Origin: an uncultured Clostridia bacterium
Lineage (GTDB): Bacteria; Bacillota; Clostridia; TANB77; UBA1234
Assembly: GCA_934149405.1 (NCBI GenBank)
Contig: CAKPEV010000005.1
Location: 1-64,000, forward strand
Direction of reading: 5' to 3'
Length of the DNA stretch: 64,000 nt
How positions within the stretch are numbered: position 1 is the stretch's first letter; the number at the start of each line of letters is the position of its first letter. A program made the translations under genes and the position numbers. The notes below the pieces were generated by a model. It ran no database searches, was not told where the DNA came from, and saw only the letters and a program-made list of their open reading frames with translations. Shown one piece after another: positions 17,814 through 27,818 of the stretch.

Positions 17814-20800
17814 ATGAGATGGACTGATGAACAAAAAGCAGCAATTGACACAAAAAATTGCAAGTTGCTTGTTGCGGCTGGTGCTGGTAGTGGTAAAACC
17901 GCTGTATTGGTACAAAGAATAATAGACAAAATAATAATAGATAAAATAGATATAGACAAAATGCTTATTGTTACATTTACAAATGCTGCGGCAAGTGAAA
18001 TGAGAGAGCGTATTAGAGACGGCATATATAAAGTTTTAGAAACAAATCCAGAAATGCAAAGACAACTTCTTTTGATAAACAAAGCAAGCATAATGACAAT
18101 AGATGCGTTTTGCAAAAAGGTTATTAAAGATAATTTCTTTAAACTAAATCTAGATCCTAATTTTAGAGTTGCTGATTCTGCAGAAAATGAACTTTTAAAA
18201 TTAGAAGCATTAGATGAGGTTTTAGATGAACTATATGAAGAAGATGATGACAAAATAGTAGATGTCATGATGGCTTATTCAAACAATAAATCAGATGATA
18301 ATCTAAGAAGTATTCTTCTAAACATTCATAGCTTTATACAGAGCTCTCCTTTTCCATACGACTGGCTAAAAGAAAAATGTGAGATGTATAACATAGATGA
18401 AAAAGATTTTGCAAAGACAGTCTGGGGAAAAGAAATAACTAGTTATGCACGTAGCGAAGTGCGAGGAATACTAGATGAAATGCAAGAAATGATTGAAGAC
18501 TTGTCTTCAAATAATGAAGCAGCAAATTACTTATTAACACTTCAAGATGATGAACTTTTGCTAAAAAATCTTTTATATAATTGTAATACATGGGATGACT
18601 TTTGTGAGTATCTTTCGGTATGTGAGATTGCAAAATTAAAAAGCGCACCAAAGCTAGATGATGATACAAAAGAAGAAGTAAAAGAACTAAGAGAAAAAAT
18701 GAAAGGCATTGTAAAAAAATATTTGAAAGAAGAAATATTCATATCAAAATCAAATGAGATACTTTCAGATGTTTCAAGGCTTTATGATACCTTAAAAATA
18801 CTATCAGATATAGTTATAAGATTTGATAAAAGGTTTAAAGAAAAGAAAAATGCAAAAGGAATAATAGATTTTAGTGATATGGAACATTTGTGCCTTGAGC
18901 TTTTAAATGATAACGAAAGCATAGCAAATGCGTATAAAGAGAAGTACGAAGAAATCCTAATAGATGAGTATCAAGATAGTAACTTAATACAAGAATTTAT
19001 ATTAAATAAAATTTCAAATGGGCATATGTTCATGGTTGGAGATGTTAAACAGAGTATATATAGATTTAGACAAGCAAGACCAGAATTGTTTTTAGAAAAA
19101 TATGAAACATATACTGAAGACTTAGAAAGCACTAGCCTGACTAAAAAAATCTTGTTATTTAAAAACTTTAGAAGCAACGAAAACATAATAGATCAAGCAA
19201 ACTTTGTATTTAAAAATATAATGACAAAAGCAGTTGGTGAAATTGATTATACAGAAAAAGAATATTTAAAATTCGGAGCAAACTATTATCCTTGCACAGG
19301 AACGAAGGCAGAAATAGATTTAATAGAGAAAAAACTTGATAAAGAAGAAATAGAAGAAGACTTAGAAAACGATATAGAAGATACTCCTCAATTAGAAGGT
19401 AGAGTTATCGCTAAACGAATAGAAGAATTGGTTGGAAATTTTGAGGTATACGATAAGAAAAAAGAGATAATGCGAAAAGCAAAATATAGTGACATAGTAA
19501 TTCTTTTAAGAGCAACAAAAGGCTATGCAGATACATTTGTATCAGAACTTGCCAAAAGAAATATACCCGCATTCGCTGATATAAATACAGGATATTTCGA
19601 AAACACAGAAGTGCAAATTGTACTTTCTTTATTAAAGATAATAGATAATCCATATCAGGATATCCCGCTAATTGCAGTTATGCGTTCACAAATAGGAGGC
19701 TTTACACCAGATGAGTTAACTTCTATTAGACTTATAGATAAAAACGCTTCATATTACGAGACATTGCAAAAGGCTGCAACTGGAAATAAAAAAGTAAAAG
19801 ACTTTATAAACAAGCTAGACTCATGGAGAGAAAAATCGAAGAATATAAGTCTTGATGAGCTAATATGGTACTTATATGAAGAAACAGGATATTACTACTA
19901 TGTATCCCTTTTGCCAGATGGAAAGATAAGAACGGCTAATTTAAAGATGTTATTAGATAAAGCGACTGCTTATGATAAAACAAGTTATAGAGGATTATTT
20001 AATTTTATAAACTTCTTAGACAACTTAAAAGAAAGTTCAGGAGATATGGGAAGCAGTAAGCAATTATCAGAAAATGATAATGTTGTAAGAATAATGAGTA
20101 TTCACAAAAGTAAAGGACTTGAATTTCCTATCGTATTCTTATCAGGTACGGCTAGAAAGTTTAATACAAGAGATATGTCAAATCCAATAATACTTCATCA
20201 AGATTTAGGATTTGGTGCTGACATTATAGATACTGAAAAAAGAATATACTATAGTAGTATGCCAAAGCTTGCATTAAAGCTTAAGACAAAACAAGAAACT
20301 TTATCTGAAGAAATGAGAATACTATATGTTGCATTAACAAGAGCAAGAGAAAAACTAATAGTAACTGCATTAGAATCAGATATAGGTAAAAAGCTAGACA
20401 AATGGAGTAAAGGTGTAAATGAATATAAGGTAGCGAGTGGTAATAACTTTGCTGATTGGATATGCAGTGCGGTAATAAACAACGAAAATGATTTTGAAGT
20501 AAAAGAATGGTCATATAACGATGTATTGAGACTTGCAAAAGAAGATGAAAATGAAGAGTGTTATGTAGAAACTATACTAAAAGGAATAGATAGTAGCCTA
20601 AAAGAGACGGAAGATTATAAATTTATAAACGATAGATTAAACTGGAAATACAAATACTCATATTCTACAAAAATACCAAATAAGGTGACTGTTACAGAAT
20701 TAAAAAGGCTAAACACAGTATTAGAGCAAACAGATGAAGTAAGAATAACAGATATTATAGAAAAGCCGAGCTTTATGAGGGAAGAGGAAGAAAAAAATGC

Positions 20801-21284
20801 ATCAGGAACCGCATATGGAACACTTGTTCATAACCTAATGCAAAGGCTAGATTTTAATAATCCAAATGTAAGTGAAATTATAAAAAGTGTAAATGCAGAT
20901 GAGAAAACCAAGAAATCGCTTGAAAAGCAAATAAATGAATTTCTACAAACTAAGTTTTATAGTGAAGTAAAGAAAGCTAAAAAAGTCTATAAAGAAGCGC
21001 CATTTAATTTAGAGGTAAAAGCAGAAGAGGTTTACGATATAACGGATGACTCGAAAAATGATATTCTAATGATACAAGGAATAGTAGATATGTATTATGA
21101 GACTGAAGAGGGACTTGTACTTGTAGATTATAAAACGGACAAGGTAGAAAATGAGCTTGAACTTATAAAAAGGTATAAAAAGCAATTAGATTATTACAAA
21201 GAAGCACTAGAAAGATTAACAGAGAAAAAAGTTTCGAAAATGTACATATACTCATTTAGTTTGAAAAAGGAAATAGAGATGTAA
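17814..21284 (+). CDS. addA: ATP-dependent helicase/nuclease subunit A (AddA)
   Basis: UvrD-family helicase with a C-terminal RecB-like nuclease; partner of AddB. The 1156 residues include the Q-motif WTDEQKAAID at the start, Walker A GAGSGKTAVL near residue 22, TFTNAAASEMRERI, the Walker B region ILIDEYQDSN near 383, MVGDVKQSIYRFRQARPELF near 407, MSIHKSKGLEFPIVFL near 762 and ALTRAREKL near 842. The nuclease motif VLVDYKTDKVEN lies near residue 1105. AAGGAG stands 8 bases before ATG. It ends the addB-lipoprotein-addA run at a terminator. Confidence 0.97.
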   Translation: MRWTDEQKAAIDTKNCKLLVAAGAGSGKTAVLVQRIIDKIIIDKIDIDKMLIVTFTNAAASEMRERIRDGIYKVLETNPEMQRQLLLINKASIMTIDAFCKKVIKDNFFKLNLDPNFRVADSAENELLKLEALDEVLDELYEEDDDKIVDVMMAYSNNKSDDNLRSILLNIHSFIQSSPFPYDWLKEKCEMYNIDEKDFAKTVWGKEITSYARSEVRGILDEMQEMIEDLSSNNEAANYLLTLQDDELLLKNLLYNCNTWDDFCEYLSVCEIAKLKSAPKLDDDTKEEVKELREKMKGIVKKYLKEEIFISKSNEILSDVSRLYDTLKILSDIVIRFDKRFKEKKNAKGIIDFSDMEHLCLELLNDNESIANAYKEKYEEILIDEYQDSNLIQEFILNKISNGHMFMVGDVKQSIYRFRQARPELFLEKYETYTEDLESTSLTKKILLFKNFRSNENIIDQANFVFKNIMTKAVGEIDYTEKEYLKFGANYYPCTGTKAEIDLIEKKLDKEEIEEDLENDIEDTPQLEGRVIAKRIEELVGNFEVYDKKKEIMRKAKYSDIVILLRATKGYADTFVSELAKRNIPAFADINTGYFENTEVQIVLSLLKIIDNPYQDIPLIAVMRSQIGGFTPDELTSIRLIDKNASYYETLQKAATGNKKVKDFINKLDSWREKSKNISLDELIWYLYEETGYYYYVSLLPDGKIRTANLKMLLDKATAYDKTSYRGLFNFINFLDNLKESSGDMGSSKQLSENDNVVRIMSIHKSKGLEFPIVFLSGTARKFNTRDMSNPIILHQDLGFGADIIDTEKRIYYSSMPKLALKLKTKQETLSEEMRILYVALTRAREKLIVTALESDIGKKLDKWSKGVNEYKVASGNNFADWICSAVINNENDFEVKEWSYNDVLRLAKEDENEECYVETILKGIDSSLKETEDYKFINDRLNWKYKYSYSTKIPNKVTVTELKRLNTVLEQTDEVRITDIIEKPSFMREEEEKNASGTAYGTLVHNLMQRLDFNNPNVSEIIKSVNADEKTKKSLEKQINEFLQTKFYSEVKKAKKVYKEAPFNLEVKAEEVYDITDDSKNDILMIQGIVDMYYETEEGLVLVDYKTDKVENELELIKRYKKQLDYYKEALERLTEKKVSKMYIYSFSLKKEIEM

Positions 21285-21290
21285 TACGAT

Positions 21291-21328
21291 ATGGAGTGAC
21301 TTTCTAAAAGTTGCTCCATTTTTGTTTT
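21291..21328 (+). terminator. Terminator after addA
   Basis: ATGGAGTGACTT pairs with AAGTTGCTCCAT (two non-canonical positions) and is followed by a T-rich run. Confidence 0.75.
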
Positions 21329-21345
21329 ATAAGGCTACTTTTGGA

Positions 21346-21560
21346 TACAATTTAGCTTTATATATGTTCGAGTAAAAAGATTTTCATTTTTAAGGCGAGT
21401 TCTTCGCTTAGCAATATGTGATGTTCTTAGCATAAAGTTTTGTCTTTTGTAGTCTTATGTCTTGCTCATGCTAAAGAACATCCATAGTGCTTGGCGAAGC
21501 TGTTTGAACTCTAAAAATGAAAACTTTTTGCGAAGATAAAATATATAAAGCTAAATTGTA
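21346..21560. repeat. 215-bp long inverted repeat, MITE-like
   Basis: The two ends carry the same 20 bases in inverted orientation (left end TACAATTTAGCTTTATATAT). Similarity continues inward for about 100 bases per arm: left TTTTCATTTTTA, GAGTTC, TTCGCTTAGCAATATG and GATGTTCTTAGCAT match, reversed, the right arm. Only a short central loop (about 21445-21475) is unpaired. There is no open reading frame. This is the layout of a miniature inverted-repeat transposable element, or of a long structured RNA. It ends about 30 bases before the sigma-H-like promoter of dnaG. No clear target-site duplication was found. Confidence 0.7.
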
Positions 21561-21592
21561 GGACTATTTTTAAATTTTATGGTAAACTTAGC

Positions 21593-21618
21593 AGGAATTT
21601 AAAAAAGTTCGTCGAATT
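21593..21618 (+). promoter_or_regulatory. Sigma-H-type promoter of dnaG-rpoD
   Basis: AGGAATT (21593-21599), exactly 14 bases, then GAATT (21614-21618) is a full match to the Bacillus sigma-H consensus (AGGAWWT-N14-GAAT). In B. subtilis the rpoD operon also has a sigma-H promoter, which supports the reading. Confidence 0.7.
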
Positions 21619-21730
21619 TATAAAGTATAGGTTGAAATTTTTAAAAAATACTGCTAAAATATTACCGGTTTTTTTAAAAGGTTAAACTATAATGTGGCAA
21701 TTTGGTAAGAATTTTGTTTTTGGAGGGAAA

Positions 21731-23539
21731 ATGGCATTTTATTCAGAGCAAGTAATTGAAGATGTTAAGGCTGCAAATGATATTGTAGATGTCGTATCAG
21801 CCTATGTTACCCTAAAGCGTAAGGGAAGTGCGTACTTTGGACTTTGCCCTTTTCACAAAGAAAAAACAGGTTCTTTTGCAGTAACACCAGAAAAACAAAT
21901 ATACCATTGTTTTGGATGTGGTGAAGGCGGAAATGTTATAAAGTTCATCATGAAAGTTGAAAATATTGGCTTTAAAGAGGCGATAGAGTTTTTGGCAGAA
22001 AGAGCGAATATTACTCTTCCAACAGTTAATTATAATGATTTGAATATGAGCCAAAAAGAATTAATTGAGAGAGAAGAGAGCAGAAAGCAAATTTTAGAGA
22101 TAAATAAAGAGGCTGGAAGGTTTTTTTACAAAAACATAGAAAAGTCTCAAATGGCGAAAGATTACATAGCCAAAAGACATATTGATGCGAAAACAGTTGC
22201 TAAATTTGGGTTAGGTTTTGCTTTAGATGATAACGGTTTGTATAAACACTTATTATCAAAGGGCTTTAAAGTGAAAGATATGCTTGCGACAGGACTTGTC
22301 GGTAAAAGCGAGAGCGACTATTTATATGATAAATTCAAAAATAGGTTCATGTTTCCTATATTTGATGTTTTAAATAGAGTTGTCGCTTTTGGAGGAAGAA
22401 CTTTATTAGATGAGAAAACTATGAAAGAGCAAAAGGTGCCTAAATATGTAAATTCGCCAGAAAATTTGCTATACACCAAAGGCAGACATTTATATGGTCT
22501 TAATGTTGCTAGAAAGTCCAATGAAAAAATGAAACGAATATTAGTGGTAGAGGGATATATGGATGTCATATCTCCACATCAGGCTGGTGTGACAAATGTT
22601 GTTGCATCACTTGGTACGGCACTCACGGAGCAACAAGGAAGACTTTTGAGAAAATATGCAGAAGAAGTAATATTGTCGTACGATTCAGATGCGGCTGGAC
22701 AAAAAGCGATAATGAGGGGAATTGAAGTAATGCAGTCATTGGGAGTTTCAGCAAAAGTGCTCCAAATGGAAAATGCGAAAGACCCTGATGAGTATGTTTT
22801 GAAATTTGGCCCAGAGAGATTTGAAAAATTAATAGACAATAGCATTTCGGCTGTAGAATACAAGGTAAGAAATTTACTTAAAGAATATGATGTGAGTGAT
22901 ATTTCTCAAAAAATAAAATTTTTGTCAAGACTTGCTGAGATTTTGTCAAAAGTTGATAGCAATATAGAAAGAGATATTTATGTCGATAAATTTTCTAGAG
23001 ATTTAAATGTTGGCAAAGAGGCAATTATTGCAGAGATAGAGAAATTAACGTTAAAAAGAGACAATAAAATAAAGATGATAGATCCAATCAAGCCGATTGC
23101 TAATATTAAAAACGAAGACAAAGCGACGCACGATTTAGAAAACATGATTATATATCTTTTAGTGCAAAAAGACTTAAAGATTTATATGAAATTGTCGGAA
23201 GTGTATTCGCCAGATGAATCTGTTTCTGATTCACATAGAAGCTTAATCAAGAAATTGTATGACTTGTATGAAAATGGAGATATTAATACTAAGGATTTAA
23301 TGCTAATATGTGAAAATGATGAAGAGTCAAATATTTTATCAGAGTCAATGATAAAAGAAAGCACTAAAGAGGATGTAGAGAGATTATCTAATGACATAAT
23401 TAGAAAAATCGAAGTAAACAAATTAGAAAAAAAGCGAAACGAGATTGTTAAAAAATTGGAAAAGGCAACAGCTGATGAAGAGCAAAAAGCTTTATGGGAA
23501 GAGTTACAAGGTATAATTGAAAAACTTGCTAGAAGATAA
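21731..23539 (+). CDS. dnaG: DNA primase
   Basis: Makes RNA primers at the replication fork. The start is placed at ATG 21731 because TGGAGGG lies 7 bases before it and the protein then begins MAFYSEQVIEDVKAAND, as usual; an upstream in-frame ATG at 21692 has no ribosome site. The 602 residues contain the CHC2 zinc finger (CPFHKEKTGSF then YHCFGCG), the primase core with FGGRTL, and the TOPRIM domain with VVEGYMDVISPHQAG and SYDSDAAGQKA. The C-terminal helicase-interaction region is divergent, as is normal. It heads the dnaG-rpoD operon behind a sigma-H-like promoter. Confidence 0.96.
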   Translation: MAFYSEQVIEDVKAANDIVDVVSAYVTLKRKGSAYFGLCPFHKEKTGSFAVTPEKQIYHCFGCGEGGNVIKFIMKVENIGFKEAIEFLAERANITLPTVNYNDLNMSQKELIEREESRKQILEINKEAGRFFYKNIEKSQMAKDYIAKRHIDAKTVAKFGLGFALDDNGLYKHLLSKGFKVKDMLATGLVGKSESDYLYDKFKNRFMFPIFDVLNRVVAFGGRTLLDEKTMKEQKVPKYVNSPENLLYTKGRHLYGLNVARKSNEKMKRILVVEGYMDVISPHQAGVTNVVASLGTALTEQQGRLLRKYAEEVILSYDSDAAGQKAIMRGIEVMQSLGVSAKVLQMENAKDPDEYVLKFGPERFEKLIDNSISAVEYKVRNLLKEYDVSDISQKIKFLSRLAEILSKVDSNIERDIYVDKFSRDLNVGKEAIIAEIEKLTLKRDNKIKMIDPIKPIANIKNEDKATHDLENMIIYLLVQKDLKIYMKLSEVYSPDESVSDSHRSLIKKLYDLYENGDINTKDLMLICENDEESNILSESMIKESTKEDVERLSNDIIRKIEVNKLEKKRNEIVKKLEKATADEEQKALWEELQGIIEKLARR

Positions 23540-23579
23540 TAAATAAAGCTTTTATATAGAAGGAAGGAATGATTTTATA

Positions 23580-24677
23580 ATGAGTGAGGAAATGAAAGAT
23601 CCTAAAGATGTCATAAAACAAATTGTTGATAGTGCAGCAAAAAAAGGTACAATATCATACAAAGAGATAATTGATTATCTTGAAAAGTATCAATTAGAAG
23701 CAAATCAAATTGAAAAAATTTATGACGGACTTGAGGCAGCTAACGTTGAAATTGTTGAAGATTCAGAAGAACCAGATTTTGAGGATTTAGAAGAAATCGA
23801 AGATGATATAAAACTTGAAGATATGGATAATTTTGATGTTCCTGATACAGTGAGCACAGATGATCCAGTTAGATTATATTTAAAAGAGATTGGAAAGATT
23901 CCTCTTCTTACAGCAGAACAAGAGTTGGAATATTCTAAGAAAATGATGGAAGGCGACGAAGAAGCAAAGAAAAAATTATCTGAGGCTAACCTTAGATTGG
24001 TTGTTAGTATCGCTAAAAAATACGTTGGTCGTGGAATGCTATTCTTAGACTTGATACAAGAAGGAAACTTAGGACTTATAAAAGCAGTTGAAAAATTCGA
24101 TTATAGAAAAGGATATAAATTTTCAACATATGCTACTTGGTGGATAAGACAAGCTATAACAAGAGCTATAGCAGATCAAGCTAGAACAATAAGAATACCA
24201 GTTCATATGGTTGAGACAATAAACAAATTGATAAGAACATCAAGACATTTACTTCAACAACTAGGTCGTGAACCAACAATAGAAGAAATCGCAAAAGAAA
24301 TGGAAATGCCAGTAGAAAGAGTAAAAGAAATTAAAAAAGTTGCGCAAGAGCCAGTTTCACTTGAAACACCAATTGGCGAAGAAGAAGATAGTCACCTTGG
24401 AGATTTTATCCCAGATGATGATGCACCATCTCCATCAGAGATTGCAGCATACACTCTTTTAAGAGAACAATTAGATGAAATAATAGAAACACTAACACCT
24501 AGAGAAGCAAAAGTTTTAAGATTAAGATTTGGACTAGAAGATGGAAAGGCTAGAACACTAGAAGAAGTTGGTAAAGAATTTAATGTCACAAGAGAAAGAA
24601 TCAGACAAATAGAAGCCAAAGCGCTTAGAAAATTAAGACATCCAAGTAGAAGTAAAAAATTAAAGGATTATATGTGA
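23580..24677 (+). CDS. rpoD: RNA polymerase primary sigma factor (SigA/RpoD)
   Basis: Directs RNA polymerase to housekeeping promoters. The 365 residues have an acidic N-terminal region 1.1 (to about residue 85), region 1.2 with DPVRLYLKEIGKIPLLT, region 2 with GNLGLIKAVEKFDYRKGYKF and TYATWWIRQAITRAI, region 3, and region 4 with LRFGLEDG and a helix-turn-helix ending VTRERIRQIEAKALRKLRHP. All key residues are present. It lies 40 bases behind dnaG; AAGGAAGGAA precedes ATG. Co-transcription with dnaG is conserved across Bacillota. Confidence 0.98.
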   Translation: MSEEMKDPKDVIKQIVDSAAKKGTISYKEIIDYLEKYQLEANQIEKIYDGLEAANVEIVEDSEEPDFEDLEEIEDDIKLEDMDNFDVPDTVSTDDPVRLYLKEIGKIPLLTAEQELEYSKKMMEGDEEAKKKLSEANLRLVVSIAKKYVGRGMLFLDLIQEGNLGLIKAVEKFDYRKGYKFSTYATWWIRQAITRAIADQARTIRIPVHMVETINKLIRTSRHLLQQLGREPTIEEIAKEMEMPVERVKEIKKVAQEPVSLETPIGEEEDSHLGDFIPDDDAPSPSEIAAYTLLREQLDEIIETLTPREAKVLRLRFGLEDGKARTLEEVGKEFNVTRERIRQIEAKALRKLRHPSRSKKLKDYM

Positions 24678-24717
24678 TACTAAATTTTAGTTTTTAATTT
24701 TTGTAGGGGGAAGTTAT

Positions 24718-25404
24718 ATGAAAGTTTTAGGTAGACTTATATTATTTATCGCTATTGTTGTTCCAATAGTTGTTTGTTGCGTTACAATAAATAAAGTTTG
24801 GAGCGACGAAGAAAATTATGAGAATGTAAATAATGGTAATGTTTTAAGCGGTGAAAGCGAAACAAGTGGTGATAAAATCACGAGTGGAGATGAAAGTGGC
24901 AAAGAAACAGGTATCACAGAAGTTTCAGGGGAGCTTGCAGGTGAACAATATATCAGCAAAATTGGAACACCAATAAGCAAGATATATACAGATGCTACAG
25001 TCGCAATAACAGTTGCAAATGTATATGATGAAGCAGACGAAAATTCAGAAGTGGTAGGAACAATTGAAAAATTCTCTGTTATCACAGCACATAAATATCC
25101 AGAAGGTTGGTCAAGAGTTACTAATGGAACAATATCTGGTTGGATGAGAACAGAAAACATCAGCTTTCCAACAGGTGGTACATTAGATACAACAGGTAAA
25201 GATAGCAATGCAAAAACTGGTAAAGTAACAGCAAAGCCATATTTGAATATGAGAGCTAGTGCTAATACTTCAGCTAAAATAATAACGACTATACCTGAAG
25301 GTACAACTGTAACAATTAAAGAATCTACTAATGGTTGGTATAAAGTAACATATGCGTCATCTACTGGATGGGTATCATCTTCTTATGTAAAATTAGATGA
25401 CTAA
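24718..25404 (+). CDS. Membrane-anchored protein with two bacterial SH3 domains
   Basis: A 228-residue protein with an N-terminal membrane segment (residues 5-24) that could also act as a signal peptide. A Ser/Gly/Glu-rich linker follows (residues 35-75) with the short recurring motif SGE/SGD. Two SH3b domains come next: one around TVAITVANVYDEADENSEVV...GWSRV...GWMRTENI, the other around GKVTAKPYLNMRASANTSAK...GWYKV...GWVSSSYV. Such domains bind peptidoglycan peptides. It has no catalytic domain. It is 40 bases behind rpoD with a GGGGG site and ends at its own terminator. Confidence 0.85.
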   Translation: MKVLGRLILFIAIVVPIVVCCVTINKVWSDEENYENVNNGNVLSGESETSGDKITSGDESGKETGITEVSGELAGEQYISKIGTPISKIYTDATVAITVANVYDEADENSEVVGTIEKFSVITAHKYPEGWSRVTNGTISGWMRTENISFPTGGTLDTTGKDSNAKTGKVTAKPYLNMRASANTSAKIITTIPEGTTVTIKESTNGWYKVTYASSTGWVSSSYVKLDD

Positions 25405-25424
25405 AAAATAAAGTGAATAGGAAA

Positions 25425-25455
25425 GGGACCTTATTTTATAATAGGGTCTCTTTTT
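25425..25455 (+). terminator. Intrinsic terminator between the SH3 gene and comEC
   Basis: GGGACCTTAT (25425-25434) pairs over 10 bp with ATAGGGTCTC (25441-25450) and is followed by five T's. Its position argues against a comEC start upstream of 25476. Confidence 0.8.
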
Positions 25456-25475
25456 GCGTTTTAGAAAGGAAGAAA

Positions 25476-27785
25476 ATGTTTAGTTTATTATTAACATATT
25501 TAATAGGAATTATAGTGGCAATAAATTTTAATGGTTACGTAATATTGATTGCAATGTTAATGTTTGTAGCAATGTATTACTTCGCCATGTACAAGAGACA
25601 AAAAATTGCAAATGGAAGGTTCATAAGCAAGAACACAGAAAAAACTGAAAAATTAGAATTGAAATTATTTATCCTATGTGCAGTAATATTAATTAGCTAT
25701 TGGTATACGAATTTCAGGATACAACAATATGATAATAAATATACAAATTCCGAAGTTTCAGGAGATTTTACTGTTATTTCAAAAGATAGTGTGAGCGATT
25801 ATTATAATAAATACTTATGCAAGAATACATTTGGAGATAAATTTATACTAAAGGTAAATAAGAAAGTTGACATTGGTATGAAAGAAGGAAATGAGATTTT
25901 TTTGAATGGTAAATTCAAACAAGGTCAGCTAGCAAGAAATGAGGGAGGATTTAATTATAGGCGATACTTAAATTCTAAAAATATTTATGGTACTATAACA
26001 GTTAATGAAAATTGCTTGGAATTAAAAAAAGAAGGAAAAATGGGTTTTATATCGAAAATAAAGCAACATATTGAAAATACTTTTTCGATGCTTTTACCAA
26101 GCAATTATGCAGGGATAATAAACGGAATGCTAAATGGGCAAACGAAGGGTGTATCCGAAGATATTTTGGAAGATTTTAAAAATAGTGGAGTTACACATTT
26201 ACTTGCAGTTTCTGGCTCTAATATTGCATATATAATTATGTTTCTAAGTTTGACTTCAAATAAAATATTCGGAAAGTATATGTCATACTATGTGATAATA
26301 GTGTCAATAATTATATTCATTTTTGTTTCTGGATCTTCTGCTTCTGTTGCACGTGCTGGTATAATGGCAATACTAAATATAATAGCAGTTTTATTATCAA
26401 AAAAGTCAAATACCTTGAATAATATATTTTTCTCGGCACTAATTCTCCTATGTATAAATCCGTTGACTTTGTATGATGTAGGTTTCATACTTTCCTTTGT
26501 TGGTACTTTTGGAATAGTAACTATTTCAAAAGTATTGACGGACTATATTAAGAAGTATTTGAAAAATAAATTTGTTTCTGAAACAATTGGTATTACGCTA
26601 TCAGCACAAATAATGCTTACACCAATAATGATTTATTATTTTAATACATTTTCTCTAATTTCTTTAATCACAAACTTTTTGATAGTTCCTATATCTGGTT
26701 TTCTCACAACTCTAGGTTTTATAACGGTGTTAATATCAATATTTAGCATAAAAATAGCTCGAATTGTTGCATATGCGATATACTCACTTACATACTTCAT
26801 GTTTTGCGTTACAAATTTTTTCGGAAATATATCTTGGGCAAATTTGATTATTCCAACGCCTAAGATATGGATGATGCTCACCTATTATGTTTTGCTATTT
26901 ATTTTCATTAAGTATGTGAATTGTCGCAAGAAAGCGTTTGTTGTAATAGGGATTATTGCCATACTATATGTGTGCATTATAAAAATTCCGCGAAATTATA
27001 TAAAGGTAAATATGATAGATATAGGGCAAGGGGATTCAACGTATATAGAAACTAAGAATAGAAAAGCTATTTTAATAGACGGAGGAGGCACAGAAGGTAG
27101 TGATTATGACGTCGGAGAAAATATATTGCTACCATATATTTTAGATCAAGGAAAAATGGTAGTAGATTTAGTAATCGTATCTCATCCTCATGAGGATCAT
27201 ATAGAGGGGATATTCACGTTACTAGAAAAGATAAAAGTTAAAAAAGTTTTGATAAGCGAAAATGTTGATAATACTGAACTTGGAGCTAAAGTAATTGAAT
27301 TATGTAAATTTAAGAAAACAGAGGTAATAAGAGTAGCAAAAGGTGATGATTTTGTAATAGACGGTATAAAGTTTAGCATAATTTTCCCAAGTAGGAAAGA
27401 TAATGAAGAGAACCTTAACAATATGTCTATTTTAATGAAAATGGAGTATTCAGGTGTTAAAATTTTGTTCACAGGTGACTTAGAAAAAGAAAAAGAAGAG
27501 AATATAAAAGGCGATTTGACTGCAGACATACTAAAAGTTGGTCATCATGGTTCTACAACTTCAACATCAGAAAAATTTTTAAAGAAAGTAATGCCACAAA
27601 TAGCACTCATAAGTGTTGGTGAAGATAATTCATATGGGCATCCGAATCAAAAAGTATTAGATAGATTGAAAAAGTACAACGTAAAAGTGTATCGAACAGA
27701 CATAGATGGAGAAATAAAATTGAAAATAAAAAACAATGGAAAAATAAGTTTAAATGTAATGAATAAAAAAAGAGAGACTAATTAA
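25476..27785 (+). CDS. comEC: ComEC/Rec2-type DNA uptake channel
   Basis: ComEC moves single-stranded DNA across the membrane during transformation. The start is ATG 25476, with GAAAGGAAG just upstream; the longer frame back to 25413 runs through a terminator. The 769-residue protein has an N-terminal membrane pair, an OB-like soluble segment, the competence domain with GMLNGQTKGVSEDILEDF and HLLAVSGSNIAYI near residue 245, about eight further membrane helices, and a C-terminal metallo-beta-lactamase domain with IDIGQGDSTYI, SHPHEDHIEGI and LKVGHHGS. No other competence genes are in the window. Confidence 0.94.
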   Translation: MFSLLLTYLIGIIVAINFNGYVILIAMLMFVAMYYFAMYKRQKIANGRFISKNTEKTEKLELKLFILCAVILISYWYTNFRIQQYDNKYTNSEVSGDFTVISKDSVSDYYNKYLCKNTFGDKFILKVNKKVDIGMKEGNEIFLNGKFKQGQLARNEGGFNYRRYLNSKNIYGTITVNENCLELKKEGKMGFISKIKQHIENTFSMLLPSNYAGIINGMLNGQTKGVSEDILEDFKNSGVTHLLAVSGSNIAYIIMFLSLTSNKIFGKYMSYYVIIVSIIIFIFVSGSSASVARAGIMAILNIIAVLLSKKSNTLNNIFFSALILLCINPLTLYDVGFILSFVGTFGIVTISKVLTDYIKKYLKNKFVSETIGITLSAQIMLTPIMIYYFNTFSLISLITNFLIVPISGFLTTLGFITVLISIFSIKIARIVAYAIYSLTYFMFCVTNFFGNISWANLIIPTPKIWMMLTYYVLLFIFIKYVNCRKKAFVVIGIIAILYVCIIKIPRNYIKVNMIDIGQGDSTYIETKNRKAILIDGGGTEGSDYDVGENILLPYILDQGKMVVDLVIVSHPHEDHIEGIFTLLEKIKVKKVLISENVDNTELGAKVIELCKFKKTEVIRVAKGDDFVIDGIKFSIIFPSRKDNEENLNNMSILMKMEYSGVKILFTGDLEKEKEENIKGDLTADILKVGHHGSTTSTSEKFLKKVMPQIALISVGEDNSYGHPNQKVLDRLKKYNVKVYRTDIDGEIKLKIKNNGKISLNVMNKKRETN

Positions 27786-27793
27786 AGTCTCTC
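27764..27793 (-). terminator. Terminator for the minus-strand gene at 27819
   Basis: GAGAGACT / AGTCTCTC stem at 27772-27793. The plus-strand A run at 27764-27771 becomes the T tract when read on the minus strand. Confidence 0.6.
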
Positions 27794-27818
27794 ATAAGGT
27801 ATGCAAAAAGATACTGTA

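Noticed and set aside
21692..21730. Upstream ATG of dnaG
   Set aside because: No Shine-Dalgarno; ATG 21731 has TGGAGGG and gives the normal DnaG N-terminus.
25413..25475. N-terminal extension of comEC
   Set aside because: It would translate through the terminator at 25425-25455; ATG 25476 has its own ribosome site.
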